The position numbers and the translations under genes were made by a program. Of a stretch of 64,000 nt of DNA, positions 19,042-27,823 are shown piece by piece. How positions within the stretch are numbered: the stretch's first letter is position 1; every line of letters starts with the position of its first letter. This DNA is from Gimesia maris (GTDB taxonomy: Bacteria > Planctomycetota > Planctomycetia > Planctomycetales > Planctomycetaceae), in assembly GCF_008298035.1 (NCBI RefSeq), contig NZ_CP042910.1, positions 6,448,001 to 6,512,000 on the forward strand. The letters run 5' to 3'. Under the pieces are notes generated by a model. It had not been told where the DNA came from. It searched no databases and worked only from the letters and a program-made list of their open reading frames with translations.

Positions 19042-19500
19042 AGAAGGAATCGGGACGACTTTCAGGTTGACTTTGGAGTCGTCAATGATGCTTAACACAT
19101 CGCGACAGTATTCGTGGCAGTTGATGCAGGTATTCAGCGAATGCATGTAGGAATAGGTGGCACCATCGAGATTTCTCTCTTGCGCCATCTTCGCGAGTTT
19201 CTGTGCCTGCTTGCGGAGTTCGGTGCGATGGTGTGCATACACGGGATCTTTATGTGCCGCCCAGGCGGTGGCATTGCAGATGCTGCTGAGTTCGTTGGCG
19301 CCGCGGTGAATCTGGTCAAAATCTTTCGTGACCAGTCCATTGGTGATCTTCTGACTGCAGGCGAGTTTCGCGAGCATCAACGCGGCCTGCTGGTCGCCGG
19401 GATCGACAGCCGGTTGGTCTGATTGACTAGAGGCAGAGACTGCACCCGCGATGAAAAGTACGCCCGCTGTTACCAGTAACCATCGTTGCGTCATGCTCAT
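19036..19500 (-). CDS. Small exported c-type cytochrome-like protein
   Basis: The product has 154 residues. A signal peptide (MTQRWLLVTAGVLFIAGAVSAS) leads into an all-helical domain with a single haem-binding motif CINCH near the C-terminal end (about residue 130), followed by EYC. One CxxCH at the end of a four-helix protein is the layout of cytochrome c-prime and related class II cytochromes. The role is unknown; electron transfer or gas binding in the periplasm is possible. The start at 19500 is chosen for its GAGGA site 6 bases upstream; the frame is open 43 codons further but that part is Arg-rich and lacks a signal. Confidence 0.8.
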   Translation of the reverse strand: MSMTQRWLLVTAGVLFIAGAVSASSQSDQPAVDPGDQQAALMLAKLACSQKITNGLVTKDFDQIHRGANELSSICNATAWAAHKDPVYAHHRTELRKQAQKLAKMAQERNLDGATYSYMHSLNTCINCHEYCRDVLSIIDDSKVNLKVVPIPSN

Positions 19501-19899
19501 TTCTGATCCTCGGAACGCGCGACAGGTAAGCCTGTGACGCAAAATAAAATGCCCTGTTGCAGGAGGCCGTCCCTGTTTTCTTAATCCATACAATCGGCCT
19601 GATACTTCATATCGGCTCTGGATATCCAATTTCTGAAATCAAGGAACAGGAAAGGCTCAAGAATCGTCTGAGAAAACGATTGAATACCTGGGAGATTGTA
19701 GATATTACATCGAATCCGTCCTGCAGAAATCCCTCCCCACCCATGCGCTTTCTTTTGCCACAGCCAGTGTGCAGGGCTGAGTCTATCTTCTTTTCTGACG
19801 AGAATCTGGTAAAATGATGTGCGAACGAATTTTAAAGCAGGCCGAATCTGCATTCCTCAAATGGGTCACCCAGCTTAAAGAGTCCTAGTATCTCGGGTA

Positions 19900-20111
19900 C
19901 GAGCGGCATTGGACCAGGCTTACAGAATTGATGTGGCTGGTTATATTGATAAGAGCTCATCCCTGATGGCCATCAGGGATGAGCTGCGACTTTGTAGATC
20001 GTCGAGTCCTGGGTGCTGATAGACACCGTGGGTCAGTTGGATCGCAGAGCCGCATCGTTTTCAACCCGAACAGTCGCTAGAGCCACTCAGGTGAGCTCGT
20101 ATTTTACTAGG
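19900..20111 (+). ncRNA. Candidate bridge-RNA region of the IS110 element
   Basis: IS110-group elements of the IS621 type express a structured guide RNA from the non-coding end before the recombinase gene. This interval is in that place, is of suitable length, and can fold: the perfect palindrome at 19954-19985 and a smaller GGTG/CACC stem near 20010-20030. Guide loops were not identified, so this is inference from position and foldability. Confidence 0.35.
19954..19985. repeat. Perfect 32-bp palindrome
   Basis: AGCTCATCCCTGATGG is followed at once by its exact reverse complement: 16-bp arms with no spacer. As RNA it would form a stem of about 14 bp closed by a tight loop. It is far longer than expected by chance. 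It lies 139 bases before the recombinase start. Confidence 0.95.
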
Positions 20112-20123
20112 ATGGGACACACG

Positions 20124-21077
20124 ATGAAAGACTCCTCTTCAATTTCTGTGGTTGGCATTGATGTTTCTAAAGATTCACTCGATCTCTTCCATACGATTAA
20201 TGGCCAGCAGCAGAAGATCGCTTATCAGCAGGATTCCCTCAAGCTGCTTGCCCGGCAGATCATCAAGCTCAACGCAACCGTCGTCATGGAAGCCACGGGT
20301 GGCTACGAAAAGAAACTGGTCAAATATTTACAGAGCCAGGGAATTGCATGTGCCGTGGTGAATCCGAAGCTGATTCGTGACTTTGCCAGAGCCTGTGGGA
20401 AGCTTGAGAAAAACGATGCCATCGACGCCAGGATCATCGCCTCTTTTGGACAGATGATGCAACCGAGGACGATGGGAAAAATCGATCGAAACAGGGAGAA
20501 ACTCAAGTTGCTGGCAACTCGTCGAGAACAGGTTCAAAGTATGATTACCCAGGAATCCAATCGTCAGCAGCAAATTGAGGATCGGCAAATTCGGGCCTTC
20601 ATTCAACGGGCGATCCAACTCTATCAGAAACAGCTTAAAAAACTGGACAATGAAATGCTGAAGGTCATTGAAGCCGACCAGACCATGAAACAGAAGTCCG
20701 AAATTCTGCTCTCTGCGAAAGGTGTCGGCCCGGCAACAACCGCTAACCTGATTGCCGGGCTGCCTGAACTCGGGCAACTGAATCGGCAGCAGATCGCCAA
20801 GCTCGTCGGCCTGGCTCCTCTCGTTCGGGACAGTGGCAAATTCAAAGGGCAGCGCAGAACATATGCCGGCAGAAGCCAGATACGGCGGATCCTTTATATG
20901 GCGACCTTAGTAGCCACGCGCTGGAACAGTCGCATCAAAGCATTTTACTTGTCCTTATTGGAAAGAGGTAAACCGAAGAAGCTGGCCATCACAGCCTGCA
21001 TGAGAAAGTTTATCACCATCCTGAATTCCATGATGAAAAACAATCAGACGTGGGATCAAAATCTTCTTGCTTCTTGA
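20124..21077 (+). CDS. IS110-family transposase (DEDD recombinase)
   Basis: The product has 317 residues. The N-terminal RuvC-like DEDD domain is complete: Asp13 (VGIDVSKDSLDL), Glu56 (VVMEATGGYEK), Asp98 and Asp101 (KNDAIDARIIA). After a helical linker, the C-terminal Tnp_20-type domain has the helix-hairpin-helix stretch LLSAKGVGPATTANLIAGL and the candidate catalytic serine in PLVRDSGKFKGQ (Ser237). Length and motifs fit an active enzyme. Two methionines, at 20112 and 20124, are possible starts after AGGATGGG; the later one gives better spacing. Confidence 0.93.
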   Translation: MKDSSSISVVGIDVSKDSLDLFHTINGQQQKIAYQQDSLKLLARQIIKLNATVVMEATGGYEKKLVKYLQSQGIACAVVNPKLIRDFARACGKLEKNDAIDARIIASFGQMMQPRTMGKIDRNREKLKLLATRREQVQSMITQESNRQQQIEDRQIRAFIQRAIQLYQKQLKKLDNEMLKVIEADQTMKQKSEILLSAKGVGPATTANLIAGLPELGQLNRQQIAKLVGLAPLVRDSGKFKGQRRTYAGRSQIRRILYMATLVATRWNSRIKAFYLSLLERGKPKKLAITACMRKFITILNSMMKNNQTWDQNLLAS

Positions 21078-21124
21078 CATAATCCAAGACAGTCGCTGAC
21101 CCCTTTATTTTCAGTGAGCCCTTA

Positions 21125-23347
21125 ATGAGTCAGGAAGACCAGCCGCGCATGAAGTTCGGCACGTTTGGTGGCGTTTTTACACCATGTACGCTGACCATCC
21201 TGGGGGTGATCATGTTTCTGCGGTTCGGCCAGGTGGTCGGACAGGCGGGCGTGCTGTATGCGATTCTGATCGTGCTGGCTTCGAAAACGATTACCACACT
21301 GACGACGCTGTCGCTCTCCGCCATTGCTTCCAACACGCGCGTCAAGGGGGGCGGTGCGTACTACCTGATCAGCCGCAGCCTGGGTGTTGAGTTCGGCGGG
21401 GCGATCGGCGTTGTGTTCTATCTGGCGCAGGCCATTTCGGTGGCCATGTATGTCATCGGTTTTACCGAGGCGTTTGTGGGAACCTTCTCTGCCTGGGAAA
21501 GCCATTTCGTCCTTATCGCTACGCTGATCAATGTCGCGACATTCGTCTGCGTGTATATCGGCGCAGGCTGGACCATCAAAGTTCAGTATTTCATTCTCGC
21601 CATCCTGGGGGCAGCGTTGGCGTCTTTCTATCTGGGTGCTTTCTCCAGCTTTGAGTTCGGTATCATGCGCGAGAATCTCATGCCCCATTACGACGCGGGC
21701 GAATCGCTGTTTACAATGTTTGCACTCTTCTTCCCGGCGGTGACCGGCATCATGGCGGGAGCCAATATGTCAGGGGATTTGAAAAACCCTTCGCGATCCA
21801 TTCCGAAAGGGACATTGGGAGCCGTCATCGTGACCGCGGTGATATACCTGTCACTGGCATTCGTGCTGGGGGGCACGCGGCCTCATGCGGATCTGATCGA
21901 CAACAACCTGATCATGAAAAACATTTCTGTCTGGCCGGTGCTGATTACCGCCGGCGTCTTCGCCGCGACACTCTCGTCGGCGCTCGGCTCCATGATGGGC
22001 GCGCCACGGATTCTGCAGGCGTTCGCTCGTGATGATATTTTCAAACGGCTCTCGTTTTTTGGTGCGGGCAGCGGCTCCAGTCGTGAGCCACGCAGGGCAA
22101 CCGTACTGACGTTCGTGATCGCCCAGATCTGTATTCTGCTGGGCGACCTGAATGCCATCGCTCCCATCATCACGATGTTTTTCATGATCACGTACGGCTT
22201 GTTGAATCTGGCGACGTTTTACGAAGCGATCACGAAGAATCCCAGCTATCGACCGACGTTCCGCTATTGTCACTGGTCGGTCTCTTTAGCGGGCACGGTG
22301 GGCTGCCTGGCGGTGATGTTTTTGATCAACTGGATCTGGGCAAGTGCCAGTATCGTAGTGATCAGCGGCTTATACTGGTTTATCCACTATCGCGAAGTCG
22401 AGTCCCGCTGGGGCGATCTGCACAGCGGTATGGTATTCGAGCGTGCCCGTCAAAGTCTGTTGAAGCTTGAACAGGAAGCCTATCATCCCAAGAACTGGCG
22501 GCCGATCATTCTGACATTAAGTGGCACAGCCTGGAATCGACCACATTTAGCGGTCTACGGTCACTGGCTCACGGCAGGGCACGGCATTCTTTCGATTGCG
22601 CACGTGGTCACGGGAGATATCGAGGAGCATGCGGAACGCCGCGAGAAATTCGAAAACACCCTGCGCGCATTTATCGCGAAAGAAGAACTGCTCGCGTTTC
22701 CGGCAGTGGTGGTCTCGGAATATCTTTCGGATGGTGTCGAAGCGCTGGTGCAATGTCACGGCATCGGCGGTTTGCGACCAAACACCGTTTTGCTGGGCTG
22801 GCCGAACAATCCCCAGAAGTCAGAGTCTTTCGGGTCGACCGTTCGTCTTGTTTCCCGACTGGGCCGCAGTATCATCGCGCTGCGTTTTCTTGGCTATCGG
22901 GAAGATGAAGGCGAACCCACAGGCCCGATGGTTGATCCCTGGGATGTCCCCATCGGTACGATCGACGTCTGGTGGCGTGGCCGGCGGAATGGATCACTGA
23001 TGCTGCTGCTGGCGCACCTGTTACATCAGAACCCCGCCTGGCGCCGCAACCGGATTCGCGTGCTGCGTGCCGTTGTGAATGACGAAGCGGTCGATGAAGT
23101 GACACGCCACATCGAAGAACTTTCCGCCTCCGCGCGAATTGCCGCCGAACCGGTGATTGTGGTCTCTTCCGATCCTGCCCAGGCGATTCAACAAACCTCG
23201 GCAGAAGCGGCGGTTGTGATTCTCGGATTTGAACCGCCTGAAGAAAGCGCTGAAGCTGCGTTCTTTGCCCGCATGGAATCATTCGTCGGAGATCTGCCGC
23301 GCGTGCTCTTCATCGAAAGTGCCGGCGGCATGGAACTGGAATCGTAA
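21125..23347 (+). CDS. SLC12-like (cation-chloride cotransporter type) APC-superfamily transporter
   Basis: The product has 740 residues. About twelve membrane helices fill residues 10-430, opening with FGTFGGVFTPCTLTILGVIMFLR (quoted in part), the unwound-helix signature of the SLC12 group, then NTRVKGGGAYYLISRSLG. A soluble C-terminal domain of about 280 residues follows (WRPIILTLSGTAWNRPHLAV, LRPNTVLLGWPNN), matching the C-domain of eukaryotic and bacterial CCC proteins. Such proteins move K, Na and Cl or amino acids by cotransport; substrates of bacterial members are mostly unproven. It starts 47 bases after the IS110 gene, whose insertion may have affected its promoter. Confidence 0.88.
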   Translation: MSQEDQPRMKFGTFGGVFTPCTLTILGVIMFLRFGQVVGQAGVLYAILIVLASKTITTLTTLSLSAIASNTRVKGGGAYYLISRSLGVEFGGAIGVVFYLAQAISVAMYVIGFTEAFVGTFSAWESHFVLIATLINVATFVCVYIGAGWTIKVQYFILAILGAALASFYLGAFSSFEFGIMRENLMPHYDAGESLFTMFALFFPAVTGIMAGANMSGDLKNPSRSIPKGTLGAVIVTAVIYLSLAFVLGGTRPHADLIDNNLIMKNISVWPVLITAGVFAATLSSALGSMMGAPRILQAFARDDIFKRLSFFGAGSGSSREPRRATVLTFVIAQICILLGDLNAIAPIITMFFMITYGLLNLATFYEAITKNPSYRPTFRYCHWSVSLAGTVGCLAVMFLINWIWASASIVVISGLYWFIHYREVESRWGDLHSGMVFERARQSLLKLEQEAYHPKNWRPIILTLSGTAWNRPHLAVYGHWLTAGHGILSIAHVVTGDIEEHAERREKFENTLRAFIAKEELLAFPAVVVSEYLSDGVEALVQCHGIGGLRPNTVLLGWPNNPQKSESFGSTVRLVSRLGRSIIALRFLGYREDEGEPTGPMVDPWDVPIGTIDVWWRGRRNGSLMLLLAHLLHQNPAWRRNRIRVLRAVVNDEAVDEVTRHIEELSASARIAAEPVIVVSSDPAQAIQQTSAEAAVVILGFEPPEESAEAAFFARMESFVGDLPRVLFIESAGGMELES

Positions 23348-23419
23348 CCTAAAACAGGCTTCTTGACTGGCTCCTGTTGTGCATCGTGAGCGTGTCGTAT
23401 TGTGCCGTTTTGTGTGGAC

Positions 23420-23743
23420 CTAAAGGAATTGTGACAGACGTTCGAATAACTCTTCAGCGACGGCCACGACCAACAGAAATACCATGCAACCCAGCGCGAT
23501 AATTCTTACATCCCAGGTGGGGTGTTTTCTGGTGATGTGATGCCAGGAGAGAACTCCCAGAACCAATCCCAGCAGTGCACCGAGGATCTGAGCAAAGAAC
23601 TGCTGTGACTGCGCTGCGGGAGAGACCCTGGTCATCCCGTCCAGACGCATCACGGCTGTGTTCAGCCACAGAAACAACACTGATGTGGTAAACGCGACTG
23701 CCAGAACATGCAGAATTTTCAGGAACTGTGATTCGCCATGCAT
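23420..23743 (-). CDS. Small membrane protein of unknown function
   Basis: The product has 107 residues with three predicted membrane segments: ILHVLAVAFTTSVLFLWL, FFAQILGALLGLVLGVLSW and VRIIALGCMVFLLVVAVAEEL. I choose the methionine at 23743, with AGGCG about 8 bases upstream; the frame runs 57 codons further back but that part is Arg/Lys/Ser-rich and non-hydrophobic. No family was recognised. Confidence 0.6.
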   Translation of the reverse strand: MHGESQFLKILHVLAVAFTTSVLFLWLNTAVMRLDGMTRVSPAAQSQQFFAQILGALLGLVLGVLSWHHITRKHPTWDVRIIALGCMVFLLVVAVAEELFERLSQFL

Positions 23744-23927
23744 GGATAGACGCCTGATTTTATTATACCAACCTGACCTGGTTCTCAACGAATTTATTTT
23801 CGAGATCTGAGTAAAGAAGCCGTCGGACGATTTGTCATTTCTCTTTGGCTTCCGTTCGCTGCGGAGTCTGATAGAATAAAGATTACCACTCGGAGTATCT
23901 GAAATCACTATCAAACAGGAATATTAC

Positions 23928-25259
23928 ATGCGTCACTTACTGCTGAGAAATATTGTGTGTCCCCTGATCGCGGCGGCGGTTGCGTTTTCGTTGTGTCAGT
24001 CTGTAATGGCAGCTGAGAAGTACGAATTGAAAGTCGTGACGGATCGGCCCGATGCGATTTATAAAGCAGGGGAAGAGGCGACGTTTCTGATCTCCGTGAC
24101 GAAAGACGGAAAACCTCTGGCTGATGAAAGTGGCGAGACGATAACATATCGAGTCGATGATTATATCAGCAGTGGTCCTGATTATCCGAACGGAAAACTG
24201 ACCGTGGGCAGCGAGCCGGCGGTAGTCAAAGTGACGGCGGACAAACCCGGATTTCTCCGCTGTGTGGTCACCCTGGATGCGAACAAAAAACTGACAAAAA
24301 CCGCCGGGGCGGCGTTTTCACCACAGGAGATTGAACCCAGTCTGCCCGTTCCGGCTGACTTCGATGAGTTCTGGGCGGAACAGAAACGCAAGCTGGCAGA
24401 AGTCCCTGCCAAAGCGAAGCTGACGCCGGTCACGCAGACAAACCCGAAAATCGAATGTTTTGACCTGCAGGTGGACTGTCTCGGCGGAGCGCCGGTTTCC
24501 GGTTACCTGGGGAAACCGAAAGATGCAAAACCCAAGAGCCTGCCTGCGATTCTGTGGGTCCACGGCGCGGGAGTTCGCAGTTCCTCACTGGGCAATGCCA
24601 TCAAAGGAGCGAACGCAGGCATGCTGTCATTGGACATCAACGCACACGGCCTGCCTAACGACAAAACAGCAGAATTTTATAAAGAACAGTATGCGGGCCC
24701 CCTCAAAGGATATCCGCACTTCGGTCGAGAGAACCGCGAGACGACGTATTTTGTCGGCATGTTTTTACGTTTGATTCGGGCGATAGACTATCTGACTTCC
24801 CAACCGGAATGGGACGGCAAAACTCTGATCGTGATCGGCCACAGCCAGGGAGGCGGACAGGCGCTGGCTGCCGGTGGTCTTGATGACCGAGTGACGTTCA
24901 TCGCAACCGGCGTGCCTGCGATTTGCGATCATTCCGGACGGGCTGCCGGACGCATCAATGGCTGGCCGAAACTGGTCACCACACTGCCCGACGGAACGCC
25001 TGCCGCCGAGGAACTGAAAGCAGCTCAGTATGTAGACGGCGTCAACTTCGCCAGTCGCAGCAAAGCCGATGCGATTATGAGTGTCGGTTTCATCGACGTC
25101 ACATGTCCCCCTTCCAGTTGTTACGCTGCTTATAACCAGTTAAAAGGCAAGAAGCAGGTCATCAACAAACCCCTGATGGGCCACGCCGCTCCCGGTGACA
25201 TTCACAAAGCATTTTTTGATGCGGTGAAAGCACATGTGAAGGAGCAGGCAGGGAAGTAG
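23928..25259 (+). CDS. Exported acetyl xylan esterase (AXE1)-like hydrolase, copy 1
   Basis: The product has 443 residues. A signal peptide (ends near SVMAA) is followed by a beta-rich N-terminal domain of about 100 residues, then an AXE1/cephalosporin-C-deacetylase-type alpha/beta hydrolase. Seen: strand and oxyanion segment PAILWVHGAGVRSSSLGNA, nucleophile VIGHSQGGGQ (Ser306), acid Asp390 (SVGFIDVTCPPSS) and His419 (KPLMGHAAPGD). CPPSSCYAAYN is typical of the AXE1 family. It probably deacetylates acylated polysaccharide in the periplasm. A close paralogue follows after a gap of 286 bases. Confidence 0.92.
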   Translation: MRHLLLRNIVCPLIAAAVAFSLCQSVMAAEKYELKVVTDRPDAIYKAGEEATFLISVTKDGKPLADESGETITYRVDDYISSGPDYPNGKLTVGSEPAVVKVTADKPGFLRCVVTLDANKKLTKTAGAAFSPQEIEPSLPVPADFDEFWAEQKRKLAEVPAKAKLTPVTQTNPKIECFDLQVDCLGGAPVSGYLGKPKDAKPKSLPAILWVHGAGVRSSSLGNAIKGANAGMLSLDINAHGLPNDKTAEFYKEQYAGPLKGYPHFGRENRETTYFVGMFLRLIRAIDYLTSQPEWDGKTLIVIGHSQGGGQALAAGGLDDRVTFIATGVPAICDHSGRAAGRINGWPKLVTTLPDGTPAAEELKAAQYVDGVNFASRSKADAIMSVGFIDVTCPPSSCYAAYNQLKGKKQVINKPLMGHAAPGDIHKAFFDAVKAHVKEQAGK

Positions 25260-25545
25260 GGGCTATTTTCCAGGAATTACTAATATGACCGGCGGTTGAT
25301 TTTGATATTGAAATTATTATTCTGCGGGAAACAGACAGGTCGCATTTGAACCGAAGACCTTAGCCGCTTATTGGATCTTTTTCTGTCTTGCGGTTTGCCG
25401 ACACCGATGGCTGCCTGCAATATCTGATTTAGTTACTGCCGTGAACTAAGTCCGGAAAACAGAACGGCTTCTCTTTAAGGGTGTGTCTGTTACACTGGTA
25501 GAGAGACTCTGGTCTGAGCTAGTAACCTCATCACAGGAACACACC

Positions 25546-26862
25546 ATGTATCCACGACTTCTGAAAAATATAGTCCTGCCGCTGACATTACTTCTGTCAC
25601 TGTCTGCGATCGCTGTCGCGGCAGACAAGTATGAACTGAAAGTGGTGACTGATCGTCCCGATGCGATTTACAAAACCGGTGAAACGGCGAAATTCCTTGT
25701 TTCGGTGACTAAGAACGGCAAGCTGTCCTCAGGATATACAGTCACGTATTTCGTAGATGACTTTATCACTGGTGCGCCCGGTTTTCCCGAAGGAACAATG
25801 ACACTGGGCAAGAAACCGATTCTACCGGTACCCGTGACATCCGACAAGCCGATCTTTCTGCGTTGTGTGGTCAAGGCAGGTGCCCCGGTGAACCAGACGA
25901 AGATTGCTGCAGTAGGGTTCTCACCCGAGGAGATCCAGTTGAGCCAGCCGGTGCCAGCGGATTTCGATGAGTTCTGGGCCGATCAGAAAAAGCAGCTGGC
26001 ACAAGTACCTGCCAAAGCCAAACTGACTGCGGTCAATTCGCCGGATGCGAAGGTGGAAACTTTCGATGTGCAGGTGGATTGCCTGGGAGGGGCTCCTGTA
26101 TCCGGTTATTTCGGGAAGCCGAAAGGTTCTCATGCTCTCCCCCTGCCGGCGATTCTATGGGTGCACGGGGCCGGGGTGCGAAGTTCCTCACTGGCGAACG
26201 CCGTTAAAGGGGCGAAATTCGGAATGCTTTCGATGGACATCAACGCGCACGGTCTTCCGAATGGGAACACGGCTCAATATTACAGTGATCTGGCACAGGG
26301 TAAACTGAAAGGCTATCGGCAGGAGGGACGTGAAAGTCGCGAGACGGTTTACTTCCGCGGGATGTTCCTGCGTCTGGTACGGGCCATTGATTTTCTGACA
26401 TCGCAGCCGGAATGGGACGGGAAGACCCTGATTGTCATCGGCCACAGCCAGGGGGGCGGCCAGGCACTGGCAGCCGGCGGTCTGGATGAACGGGTAACGT
26501 TTATCGCGACGGGGGTCCCTGCGATCTGCGATCATTCAGGACGCGCTGCTGGCCGGATTAACGGCTGGCCTAAACTGGTTGAAACCGGTGCGAACGGAAA
26601 ACCCGATCCCACCCAGTTGCAAGCGGCGGCGTATGTCGATGCTGTCAACTTCACCACACGGGCGAAAGCCGATGCGATCATGAGTGTAGGCTTTATCGAT
26701 GCAGTCTGTCCTCCATCGAGCTGTTATGCGGCTTATAACCAGTTAAAAGGCAAAAAGCAGATCATCAACAAACCCCTGATGGGCCACGCTGCCCCAGCGG
26801 ATATTCAAAAGGCATTTTTTGATGCCGTGCTGGAACATGTGAAAGAGCAGGCAGACAAGTAG
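25546..26862 (+). CDS. Exported acetyl xylan esterase (AXE1)-like hydrolase, copy 2
   Basis: The product has 438 residues, collinear with the preceding gene. The catalytic segments are the same (VIGHSQGGGQALAAGG, SVGFIDAVCPPSSCYA, NKPLMGHAAPAD), and the two proteins also share the N-terminal start KYELKVVTDRPDAIYK. Divergence is greatest in residues 60-135 and around the loop before GRESRETVYF. The start at 25546 follows AGGA by 8 bases and begins the signal peptide (LLKNIVLPLTLLLSLSAIAVA). This is a tandem duplication, with copies long enough apart to have diverged in substrate preference. Confidence 0.92.
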   Translation: MYPRLLKNIVLPLTLLLSLSAIAVAADKYELKVVTDRPDAIYKTGETAKFLVSVTKNGKLSSGYTVTYFVDDFITGAPGFPEGTMTLGKKPILPVPVTSDKPIFLRCVVKAGAPVNQTKIAAVGFSPEEIQLSQPVPADFDEFWADQKKQLAQVPAKAKLTAVNSPDAKVETFDVQVDCLGGAPVSGYFGKPKGSHALPLPAILWVHGAGVRSSSLANAVKGAKFGMLSMDINAHGLPNGNTAQYYSDLAQGKLKGYRQEGRESRETVYFRGMFLRLVRAIDFLTSQPEWDGKTLIVIGHSQGGGQALAAGGLDERVTFIATGVPAICDHSGRAAGRINGWPKLVETGANGKPDPTQLQAAAYVDAVNFTTRAKADAIMSVGFIDAVCPPSSCYAAYNQLKGKKQIINKPLMGHAAPADIQKAFFDAVLEHVKEQADK

Positions 26863-26873
26863 GAGATTGTGTG

Positions 26874-27743
26874 ATGGACGTATCGTTTACGAACACACGT
26901 GAGGAAGTTGCTGCGGCGAAGCAGGTCGAAACCGACTGGGCGAAATTGAGTGTGGGACAGCAGATTCGTTCGCTGGAGGTGGATGGATATGTCGTCATAC
27001 CAGACCTGTTGTCCGCAGAGCAGATTGCGGGAATCCGTGAAGAGCTGATGGAACTGCCGACACAGGGGACCGATTACAGCGCGCATCAGCGGGGATTCAG
27101 CGGCGTACAGTGGACCGACTCGCCGACCGTGATCAAAACGATTGCGCTGCCAGCGATGATCTCGTTCCTGGAACGGCTGTTCGGGGATGAGCTGATCTGT
27201 ACGTCGTGTACCTATGCGGTTTCACAGCCGGGTCATCCGGGAATCGCCATTCATACGGATGCGCAGCCTTACGGTTCGAAAATCTTCGGGCTGGGTGCGA
27301 GTTCGCCCTGCCTGGTGCGGATACTGTATTACCTGGATGACCTGACGCCTGAGCACAGCCCGTTCAAAGTGATTCCCGGCTCGCATCTTTCACTGCACGC
27401 GGACGGCAACCCGTATCGGCGTTATCTTTCGCATGAGGATGAAATACTGGTGACCTGCCGGGCAGGCTCGGCGGTGATCATCAACCAGAAAGTGTTCCAC
27501 GCCAATTATCCCAATTTCAGCGATACCGACCGGCACCTGCTGGCGATTGCCTATCGCCCGGCGTGGGCGGGGCCAATTGGAGAAGTGCCCGATTACGACC
27601 CGGAGCAGGTGCAGACGTTACCCGAAAACGTGCGACCGTTGTTTCGCAGCCTGAACACGCAGAAGATTGACTATGATCTGCCGAACCGGCCCGATAATAT
27701 GGCGAGTTCTGCGCCGGGAATCAGTCCGAAGCGGTATGAGTGA
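26874..27743 (+). CDS. Phytanoyl-CoA dioxygenase (PhyH)-family protein
   Basis: The product has 289 residues with the double-stranded beta-helix of Fe(II)/2-oxoglutarate oxygenases. The facial triad is visible as HTDAQ (IAIHTDAQPYG) and the distal His in INQKVFHANYPN, with the 2-oxoglutarate Arg likely in DTDRHLLAIAYRPAW. The N-terminal helix with GYVVIPDLLSAEQIAGIREEL is typical of PhyH. The substrate is unknown. AGGAG overlaps the stop codon of the esterase gene and lies 8 bases before the ATG at 26874, so the two genes are almost certainly cotranscribed. Confidence 0.9.
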   Translation: MDVSFTNTREEVAAAKQVETDWAKLSVGQQIRSLEVDGYVVIPDLLSAEQIAGIREELMELPTQGTDYSAHQRGFSGVQWTDSPTVIKTIALPAMISFLERLFGDELICTSCTYAVSQPGHPGIAIHTDAQPYGSKIFGLGASSPCLVRILYYLDDLTPEHSPFKVIPGSHLSLHADGNPYRRYLSHEDEILVTCRAGSAVIINQKVFHANYPNFSDTDRHLLAIAYRPAWAGPIGEVPDYDPEQVQTLPENVRPLFRSLNTQKIDYDLPNRPDNMASSAPGISPKRYE

Positions 27744-27823
27744 GTCCGGTTGCAGGTTGGCCAGCGATTGAGTAGGGTGAGGGTTCTACAACCAAACCTG
27801 TTCAACCTGCAAGGAGTGTTTTG

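Larger units (their letters stand above)
19501..20123. other. Non-coding region: cytochrome promoter side, then upstream end of the IS110 element
   Basis: There is no gene here. The left part (19501 to about 19850) is the promoter side of the cytochrome gene. The right part belongs to the non-coding end of the IS110-type element and contains the 32-bp palindrome and further short dyads. Confidence 0.6.
19880..21110 (+). mobile_element. IS110-family insertion element (ends not determined)
   Basis: The element is defined by its intact recombinase gene and a structured upstream non-coding end. IS110 elements generally lack long terminal inverted repeats and make little or no target duplication, so the ends cannot be fixed from one copy. 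The interval given is approximate. No second copy occurs in the window. Confidence 0.6.

Noticed and set aside
20013..20111. Longer IS110 transposase starting from the GTG at 20013
   Set aside because: The extra residues have no homology to IS110 proteins and would overlap the structured non-coding end; AGGATGGG lies just before the chosen methionines.
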